NCBI RefSeq assembly: GCF_014203545.1
Contig: NZ_JACHJG010000011.1
Coordinates: forward strand, 186,001 to 250,000
Length of the DNA: 64,000 nucleotides
Origin: Streptomyces netropsis
Lineage (GTDB): Bacteria > Actinomycetota > Actinomycetes > Streptomycetales > Streptomycetaceae
Direction of reading: 5' to 3'
Numbering within the stretch: the stretch's first letter is position 1; every line of letters starts with the position of its first letter. A program made the position numbers and the translations under genes. Below are positions 58,435 to 64,000 of the stretch, in pieces. The notes beneath the pieces were generated by a model that saw only the letters and a list, made by a program, of their open reading frames with translations, did no database searches and was not told the origin of the DNA.

Positions 58435-58494
58435 GTGGACGGACCATCCGCGGACGGACCACCCGCGGACGGACCACCCGTCGTCGGGCCGTCC
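58435..58494 (+). repeat. 15-bp minisatellite between SDR and regulator genes
   Basis: Four adjacent 15-bp units: 58435-58449, 58450-58464, 58465-58479 and a divergent one at 58480-58494. Units 2 and 3 are identical (GCGGACGGACCACCC). Two further degenerate units may precede them. It lies in the intergenic region ahead of the PucR gene and may vary in copy number between strains. Confidence 0.8.
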
Positions 58495-58519
58495 ACCGTC
58501 CGGCGGTAAGCCTGTCCCC

Positions 58520-60433
58520 ATGTCCGACGACCACACCGAAAGCCCCTTCGCCGCCTATCTCGCACTGCTCGCGGGCGGCGCGCCCGCCGACGCCTACGAA
58601 CGGCCCGTCCTGCGCGCCCGCGCCGACGGGGAACCACCGGCCCGGCTCGCCGCCGTGGAGCGTGCCAAATTCCTCGCCCTGCGCGTGCGGGCCGAACTGG
58701 AGGACCGCAGACGACGCGAGGCCGAACTCTCGGCGCTCTTCGCCACCGCGCACGACCTGGCGGGGCTGCGCGACGTCGACGCGGTGCTGCAGGCCATCGT
58801 GCGACGCGCCCGTTCGCTGCTGGGCACCGACGCCGCGTACCTCACCCTCCACGACGCCATCGCCGGAGACACCTATATGCGGGTCACCGACGGATCGGTC
58901 TCCGCACGCTTCCAGGAGCTGCGGCTGGGCATGGGGGAGGGGCTGGGCGGGCTCGTCGCGCAGGCGGCACGCCCGTACGCCACCGACAGCTACCTGGACG
59001 ACCCCCGCTTCCAACACACCACGGTCATCGACTCGGGCGTGCGCGACGAAGGACTCGTCGCGATCCTGGGCGTCCCGCTCCAGCTCGGCAGCGGTGTCAT
59101 CGGTGTCCTCTTCGCCGCCGACCGGCGCTCCCGGGTCTTCGACCGGCAGCAGATCGCCCTGCTCGCGTCCTTCGCCGCCCACGCGGCCATCGCCATCGAC
59201 ACCGCCAACCTCCTCGCGGAGACCCGCTCCGCGCTGGCCGAACTCGAAGCCGCCAACGAGATCATCCGCGACCGAAGCGCCGCGGTCGAGCGCGCGGCCG
59301 ACATCCACGACCGGCTCACCGAACTCGTCCTGCGCGGCGGCGGAGTCCACGACGTCGCCGCCGCGGTCACCGAAGTCCTCGACGGACGCGTCGAGTTCCT
59401 CGAACCCGGCCACGGGCCCGCGTCCGCCGTGGAACGCTCCCGTGCCGAAGGGCGCGCCGTCCGCCAGGGAGACGACTGGATCGCGGCCGTATCCGCCGGC
59501 GACGAACTGCTCGGCGCCCTGCGCCTGCGTGACCGCCCCGGCCTCGACCCCGTCGACCGGCGCACCCTGGAACGCGCCGCCATGGTCACGTCACTCCTGC
59601 AACTGGCACGCCGCTCGGCAGACGAAGCCGAACAGCGTGTGCGCGGTGAACTCCTGGACGACCTGCTCGACGCCCCGGAGCGCGCCCCGCGCCTCCTGCG
59701 CGAACGCGCCGTACGCCTGCGCGCGGACCTCGACACACCCCACATCGTCCTTGCCGCCCGCATCGCGGACGAGCGTGCCGATGCCCTCGCCGACCGGCAG
59801 CGCCTGTGGTCCGCCGCCTCCCACCTGGCCGCCACCGGCCACGGCCTGGCCGTCGCCCGGGACGGAGGCGCCGTCCTGCTCCTGCCCCACGGCCCGAGCG
59901 ACAGCGCCACGACGACCGCACGGAACACCGCACGTCGCCTCAGGACGGCGGTCCACGCACCCGTCACCGTCGGTGCCTCCACGCCCGTCCCCGCACCGGC
60001 CGCCCGCCCCGGCGACGTCGCCACCGCCTACGCCGAAGCCCGCCGCTGCCTGGACGTGCTGCACGCACTCGGCCGCGGCGGGGAGGGCGCGGCGGCCGAA
60101 GACTTCGGGTTCCTGGGCCTGCTGCTGACCGGGACGCACGGGGGAACCCACGTAGGGGAGTTCGTCACCCGGACGATAGGGCCCGTCGTCGACTACGACG
60201 CCCGCCGCGGCACCGCGCTCATCCGCACCCTCGACGCCTATTTCGCCGGCGGCATGAGCCCGGTCCGCACCAAGGACGCGCTGCACGTGCACGTCAACAC
60301 CGTCGCGCAGCGGCTGGACCGAGTGGGCCGACTCCTCGGCGCGGACTGGCAGTCACCCGCCCGCACCCTGGAGATCCAGCTCGCCCTGCGCCTGCACGGC
60401 CTCTCACCGACGCTCGGTGGCGGCAGCAGCTGA
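58520..60433 (+). CDS. GAF-domain PucR/CdaR-type transcriptional regulator
   Basis: A 637-residue regulator: GAF sensor domain (residues about 90-235: LLGTDAAYLTLHDAIAGDTY, VIGVLFAADRRSRVFDRQQI), a central GGDEF-like CdaR region, and the C-terminal HTH_30 (TLDAYFAGGMSPVRTKDALHV, HVNTVAQRLDRVGRLLG). ATG 58520 lies 7 nt after TAAGCC; there is no Shine-Dalgarno. It lies between a hydroxybutyrate-dehydrogenase-like SDR and a convergent MHS permease, so it probably responds to their substrate. Its 3' end overlaps the permease end by 30 bp on opposite strands. Confidence 0.9.
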   Translation: MSDDHTESPFAAYLALLAGGAPADAYERPVLRARADGEPPARLAAVERAKFLALRVRAELEDRRRREAELSALFATAHDLAGLRDVDAVLQAIVRRARSLLGTDAAYLTLHDAIAGDTYMRVTDGSVSARFQELRLGMGEGLGGLVAQAARPYATDSYLDDPRFQHTTVIDSGVRDEGLVAILGVPLQLGSGVIGVLFAADRRSRVFDRQQIALLASFAAHAAIAIDTANLLAETRSALAELEAANEIIRDRSAAVERAADIHDRLTELVLRGGGVHDVAAAVTEVLDGRVEFLEPGHGPASAVERSRAEGRAVRQGDDWIAAVSAGDELLGALRLRDRPGLDPVDRRTLERAAMVTSLLQLARRSADEAEQRVRGELLDDLLDAPERAPRLLRERAVRLRADLDTPHIVLAARIADERADALADRQRLWSAASHLAATGHGLAVARDGGAVLLLPHGPSDSATTTARNTARRLRTAVHAPVTVGASTPVPAPAARPGDVATAYAEARRCLDVLHALGRGGEGAAAEDFGFLGLLLTGTHGGTHVGEFVTRTIGPVVDYDARRGTALIRTLDAYFAGGMSPVRTKDALHVHVNTVAQRLDRVGRLLGADWQSPARTLEIQLALRLHGLSPTLGGGSS

Positions 60434-61786
60434 AGGCGAACCCTGCCCGGCGGACTCCTCGGGGTTGTCTGCGAGATCGCGGTTCCGGGTCTCGCGGGCA
60501 CATCCGACCGCGACGAGGGTGAGTAAAGCCGCGGCCATCACATACAGGGCGATCGGGGTCGCGCTGCCGTAGTCGGAGAGCAACGCAGTGGCGATCAGCG
60601 GAGCCGGGGCACCGGCGGCCACGGACGAGAACTGGGCCCCGATCGACGCGCCCGAGTACCGCACCCGGGTCGCGAACATCTCGGAGAAGAACGCGGCCTG
60701 CGGTGCGTACATCGCACCGTGGAAGACCAGCCCCACTGTGACAGCGACGATCAGCGACGGGAACGACCCCCGGTCGACCAGCGCGAAGAACGGAAACGCC
60801 CAGGCCCCCACACCCGCGGCTCCCAACAAATACACGGGCCGCCGCCCGACCCGGTCCGACAGGGCACCCCACGCGGGGATGACCACGAAGTGCACGGCCG
60901 AGCCGATCAGAACGGCGTTGAGCGCACTCTGCTTGGACAACTGTGTCTGCTCGGTCGCGTACACGAGGATGAAGGCGGTGATGACGTAGTAACTGATGTT
61001 CTCCGCCATCCGCGCACCCATGGCGATCAGGACGTCCCGCCACTGGTCACGCATGACGGCCACGAGCGGCATCCGCTCGGCGACGTCCCCCTGCTTCTCG
61101 TTCGCTTCCGCCCGGGCGAGCGCCGCCTTGAACACGGGGGACTCGTCGACGGACAGCCGGATCCACAGCCCCACCATCACCAGCAGCCCCGACAACAGGA
61201 ACGGCACCCGCCATCCCCACGACAGGAACGCCTCGTCCGACAACAAGGCTGTCAGCGCGGACAGCACCCCCGTGGCCAGCAACTGCCCGGCCGGCGCCCC
61301 GGTCTGCGGCCACGCAGCCCAGAACCCCCGCCGCCGCGCGTCCCCGTGCTCGGACACGAGCAGTACCGCACCACCCCACTCGCCCCCGAGCGCAAAACCC
61401 TGCACGAGCCGGAGAACGGTGAGCAGCACGGGCGCGAGGGCCCCGACCGTGGCATGAGTCGGCAGTACCCCTATGGCGCAGGTGGCACTCCCCATCATCA
61501 GCAGACTCACCACCAACAGCCGCTTACGCCCCAGCCGGTCACCGAAATGCCCGAACACCAACGCCCCGACCGGCCGCGCGGCGAACCCGACGGCGTAGGT
61601 CAGGAACGACAGCAACGTCCCGACCAGAGGATCGGAGTCGGGGAAGAAGAGCTTGTTGAAGACGAGAGCGGCGGCGGAACCGTAGAGGAAGAAGTCGTAC
61701 CACTCGATAGTGGTCCCGATGAGGCTCGCGACGACGATTCTGGGGAGCGAGTTGGGAGTTGGTGTGCGTGGGGAGGGGCTGGCCAT
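60404..61786 (-). CDS. MHS-family MFS transporter
   Basis: A 460-residue metabolite:H+ symporter with 12 TM helices. Signatures: ASLIGTTIEWYDFFLYGSAA (TM1), ARPVGALVFGHFGDRLGRKR (motif A), GFALGGEWGGAVLLVSEHG. It is typical of uptake carriers for organic acids, here likely hydroxybutyrate or a similar acid given the neighbours. ATG 61786 has GGAAG 8 nt upstream; two earlier starts are too close to it. Codon 421 is TTA (60526-60524), a possible bldA dependence in an unusual late position. Confidence 0.9.
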   Translation of the reverse strand: MASPSPRTPTPNSLPRIVVASLIGTTIEWYDFFLYGSAAALVFNKLFFPDSDPLVGTLLSFLTYAVGFAARPVGALVFGHFGDRLGRKRLLVVSLLMMGSATCAIGVLPTHATVGALAPVLLTVLRLVQGFALGGEWGGAVLLVSEHGDARRRGFWAAWPQTGAPAGQLLATGVLSALTALLSDEAFLSWGWRVPFLLSGLLVMVGLWIRLSVDESPVFKAALARAEANEKQGDVAERMPLVAVMRDQWRDVLIAMGARMAENISYYVITAFILVYATEQTQLSKQSALNAVLIGSAVHFVVIPAWGALSDRVGRRPVYLLGAAGVGAWAFPFFALVDRGSFPSLIVAVTVGLVFHGAMYAPQAAFFSEMFATRVRYSGASIGAQFSSVAAGAPAPLIATALLSDYGSATPIALYVMAAALLTLVAVGCARETRNRDLADNPEESAGQGSPSAAAATERR

Positions 61787-62100
61787 GGTCATCACTTCCG
61801 GGTGGGTGAGGGGCGCGCCATCGCGTCGCCATACCGTAGGAAGATGCAGGTCAGGGGCCTATGTGGTGGGGGACCATACTTCGTGGGCGGGGTGTGAGGG
61901 CAGCGCCCATGAGGGGCTCTGCGGGCCCTGTAGATCACTCAACTCGATTTAGGAATTCGGCGCGGAATAATGTCGCGATTGGGATGATCTGGCACTCGGG
62001 TGCTGACTCCCGTGCTGACTTGGTGCTGACTAAAATCCCACGTCAGCACCCCTGGTCACCCCTCCCGTGCTGACTTGGTGCTGACTACGCAGCGTTGAAT
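61787..62100. other. 314-bp gap between MHS gene and IS element
   Basis: No gene seen. The left half carries the MHS promoter and an AT-richer stretch (61935-61985). The right half contains the GTGCTGAC repeat cluster (separate entry). Confidence 0.6.
61999..62087. repeat. GTGCTGAC repeat cluster beside the IS element
   Basis: A perfect 26-bp direct repeat occurs at 62007-62032 and 62062-62087 (55-bp period). Inside and between them TGCTGAC occurs five times in direct orientation and once inverted (GTCAGCACC, 62042-62050). It ends 14 bp before the left end of the IS. It could be a protein-binding array or an integration relic. Confidence 0.75.
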
Positions 62101-63110
62101 TAGGCCAGGTTTCTCGGATCTCCTGACGTGGGTGGGGTGTTGGGGTCAGGTTTGTTGTATGGGCCGTGGGGATCTGACGAATGCGGAGTGGTACCGACTG
62201 GAGTCGTTCTTACCTCCTGGTGGTGTGCGTGGGGGCCGGTGGAGTGATCACCGCCGGGTGATCGACAGGGTGCTGTACCGGGTGCGGACGATCGTGCAGT
62301 GGCGGGACCTGCCGGAACGGTTCGGGCCCTGGGAGACCGTCTACAAGCGGCATCGCCACTGGTCAGCCGGTGGAACGTGGAGGATGCTGCTCTCGCGAAT
62401 CCAGGCTGCCGAGGGCGCGATGGGCTCGATCGACTGGGACGTGTCGGTGGACTCCACCGTGGTGCGGGCTCACCAGCACGCCGCCGGCGCGAGGAAAGCA
62501 CCACCCGCCGCAGCTCCTGAAAAAAGGGGGGCCGCCCGGGGGACGAACCAGGTCGATCCGGTGTTGCGGAAACTGGCTGTCCAGCTGGAGGAGGTGGTCC
62601 GATCGGTGAGTGTCTGGGACGTTCCCGTGGCGGCTTCACCACCAAAATCCACCTCGCGGCCGGCGGACGGTGCCGGCCCCTCGCTCTCGTCTTGACACCC
62701 GGGCACCACGGCGACGGACCCAACTCGAGCGCGTCCTCGGCCAAGTCGCGGTGCCCCGCAATGGAGTCGGAAGGCCTCGCACCCGCCCCGACCATGTCCT
62801 GGCGGACAAGGCCTACACGTCCCGGAAGAACCGCGGCTACCTGCGACGACGCGGCATCCCGCACACCATCCCCGAACGCCCCGACCAGAAAAGACACCGG
62901 CAGAACCGAGGCTCCCGAGGCGGCCGGCCCACCGGCTTCGACCGCGAGGCCTACAGGAAACGCAACACCGTCGAACGCGCCATCAACCGCCTCAAAGGCT
63001 TCCGCGCCGTCGCCACCCGCTACGAAAAACGCGCCTACACCTACCTCGGCACCGTCACACTCACAGCCCTCGCCATCTGGCTCCGAACATGATCCGAGAA
63101 ACAGTGCCTA
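62101..63110 (+). mobile_element. IS5-family insertion sequence (about 1.0 kb)
   Basis: Terminal inverted repeats: left TAGGCCAGGTTTCTCGGATC (62101-62120), and right end reverse complement TAGGCACTGTTTCTCGGATC (63091-63110), 17 of 20 identical. The termini include TA on both sides, consistent with a TA target duplication as in IS427-group elements. One transposase gene fills the interior and its stop codon lies in the right repeat. The transposase frame is broken (see gene entry), so this copy is probably immobile. It has a TTA codon at 62210-62212. Confidence 0.88.
62159..63092 (+). pseudogene. IS5-family transposase, frameshifted
   Basis: Three consecutive frames give one transposase: MGRGDLTNAEWYRLESFLPP to DVSVDSTVVRAHQHAAGARK (first DD(E) Asp), then a -1 frame with GECLGRSRGGFTTKIHLAAG, then a third frame from about 62718 with LERVLGQVAVPRNGVGRPRT, HVLADKAYTSRKN (second Asp) and GFDREAYRKRNTVERAINRL (the Glu). 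The first change lies at or after the run A6G6 (62520-62531), a possible programmed slippage site. The second is best explained by loss of one C at CCC 62719-62721 (intact relatives would read ...GDGPQLERVLG). The latter inactivates this copy. Confidence 0.85.
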
Positions 63111-63417
63111 GCCCCGTACCTGACCCTGCGGCGTCAGGTATCGAGCCCGACAGGACACGGCTGACCCGCACTTCCGCAGCGCAAGCCTTCCGCGCTCTGC
63201 ATGCCAGCCAGCTCAGAGACCAGAGCCTGCCCCAGGCAGCTGAAGGTCGCGCCACCTTGGCGACGTACTGAGCACGGCGAGGCCGCGTCTGACTTCGCGG
63301 GCTGCTACGGGTTTTCGACGGGAAGCCCGTTCGTGTGAAATGGCTTGAACTTCGTCAGTTCAGCGCAGGGTAGGGGTGACCCTGAGGCCCCACGTGACAC
63401 CCACGGATGGGGGCATC
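63111..63417. other. 307-bp region between IS and glycine-rich gene
   Basis: A frame starting inside the IS repeat reads AAQAFRALHASQLRDQSLPQ to a stop near 63271; it has coding-like bias but no recognised family and may be part of a gene disrupted by the IS. A small dyad ACCTGAC / GTCAGGT lies at 63118-63139. The last 100 bp are the promoter region of the next gene. Confidence 0.4.
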
Positions 63418-64000
63418 ATGACGAAGTCGCGGAAGCGGAGAGCCGCAGCGGTGATCGCGGCGACTCTGCTGGTCGGTGGGCTCGACGCCACGCCGGCGCA
63501 GGCCGCCTCTCAGATCTATGAAACGCCGGGCTACTACGAGCTCAAGCTGCCGGCTGGCGTGACCGGGTTCAGCTTCTTCCTGATCGGTGGCGGAGGCGGC
63601 GGAGGGGGCGGAGGCTGGTACGCCGAGCTCTACGGCACCGGTGGCGGCGGTGGCGGCGGTGGCGGCGGGGCCATCGTGCAGTGCACCGTCACGGGCATGT
63701 CATCGGGGTCGACGATCGGTGTACGGGTCGGAGGCGGTAGTGGAGGCGGCCCCAAGGGGCACCAGGGTCGCCAGGAGAGGGGAACGGGCGGTTCGGCGGG
63801 CTACGGGGGTACCCAGGGCTCCCCGGGCAACCAGAACGATGGCGGCGGCGCCGGTGGCGGAGGAGGCGGCGGAGACTCGGCGATCTTCACTCCGGATGCC
63901 AGCCCGCTCGGATACGCGGGCGGCGGGGGCGGAGGCGGCGGGGGCGGCGGCTTCCAGAACGGTGTCGGAGCCCGGCCCGGGGGAAGCGGGGGCAGCGGAG
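63418..64000 (+). CDS. Secreted glycine-rich protein (3' truncated by window edge)
   Basis: The first 194 codons of an open frame that runs off the window. ATG 63418 follows GGATGGGGGC. A basic N-terminus and hydrophobic core (RKRRAAAVIAATLLVGGLDA) with TPAQAAS form a signal peptide of about 32 residues. The mature part starts YETPGYYELKLPAGVTGFSF and then becomes extremely Gly-rich, with Gly blocks of 6-11 residues broken by Trp, Tyr, Phe and one Cys. This is the pattern of bacterial glycine-rich surface proteins whose first strand forms a beta-sandwich. Function unknown; structural or adhesive surface role is possible. Confidence 0.8.
   Translation, partial: MTKSRKRRAAAVIAATLLVGGLDATPAQAASQIYETPGYYELKLPAGVTGFSFFLIGGGGGGGGGGWYAELYGTGGGGGGGGGGAIVQCTVTGMSSGSTIGVRVGGGSGGGPKGHQGRQERGTGGSAGYGGTQGSPGNQNDGGGAGGGGGGGDSAIFTPDASPLGYAGGGGGGGGGGGFQNGVGARPGGSGGSG

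Noticed and set aside
1..64000. CRISPR arrays, tRNA or rRNA genes, complete prophage
   Set aside because: No regularly spaced repeats of CRISPR type, no cloverleaf or rRNA stretches, and no phage structural genes were seen by eye.

Overview
The window reads as a Streptomyces (or close relative) chromosome segment: very high GC with G/C-biased third codon positions, GTG/TTG starts, ATGA/GTGA stop-start overlaps, several likely leaderless genes, rare TTA (bldA-type) codons confined to a few accessory genes, and many two-component, LAL, MarR, WYL and PucR regulators. It has an accessory or chromosome-arm character: a second-type enolase, an insertion sequence, several gene remnants, toxin/immunity-like genes, and no ribosomal or other clear core operon. 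No rRNA, tRNA or CRISPR array was seen.

Layout. 1-8.6 kb: two tandem LAL (LuxR-type ATPase) regulators, the first cut by the window edge, then the choP-choA pair (cytochrome P450 and secreted cholesterol oxidase). 8.6-17.6 kb: a secreted PIG-L deacetylase with a propeller-like tail, a NarL-type two-component system, a small membrane protein, a VOC protein, an MDR oxidoreductase behind two tandem operator-like sites, a propeller lectin-like protein and a secreted alpha/beta hydrolase. 17.7-27.6 kb: an SDR divergent from an ArsR-type regulator plus MFS pump with a striking nested palindromic operator, then GNAT, LysR, epimerase, aldo-keto reductase, VOC and hypothetical genes. 27.7-31.6 kb: an ABC-2 exporter divergent from a two-component system. 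31.8-34.3 kb: MarR divergent from enolase across an evenly phased operator array, then a CMD/AhpD-like gene behind a perfect ECF41-type promoter.

34.4-47.7 kb is a patchwork: an ankyrin/HEAT-type protein, a YrhB/Imm35-like protein, a secreted CdtB-like nuclease fused to ricin-type lectin domains, a WYL-DinB-VOC module, a DHA2 MFS pump beside a transposase remnant, a barstar-tailed protein, an NTF2-like protein coupled to a TetR remnant, PhnA and a VOC protein. 47.9-52.3 kb: a third two-component system divergent from an MmpL-type transporter. 53.0-55.7 kb: a three-gene operon (GNAT, PLP enzyme, TauD-type dioxygenase) whose first gene holds two TTA codons. 56-61.8 kb: a secreted erythromycin-esterase-family protein, and a likely hydroxybutyrate module (SDR, GAF/PucR regulator, MHS transporter). 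61.8-64 kb: a short repeat cluster, a decayed IS5-family element, and the start of a glycine-rich secreted protein.

Most interesting: the CdtB-lectin fusion with TTA codons 3 and 5, the TTA-bearing GNAT-PLP-dioxygenase operon, and three unusually clear operator or promoter architectures (MarR/enolase, ArsR/SDR, ECF41/CMD). Functions rest on motif recognition by eye; no database search was run.
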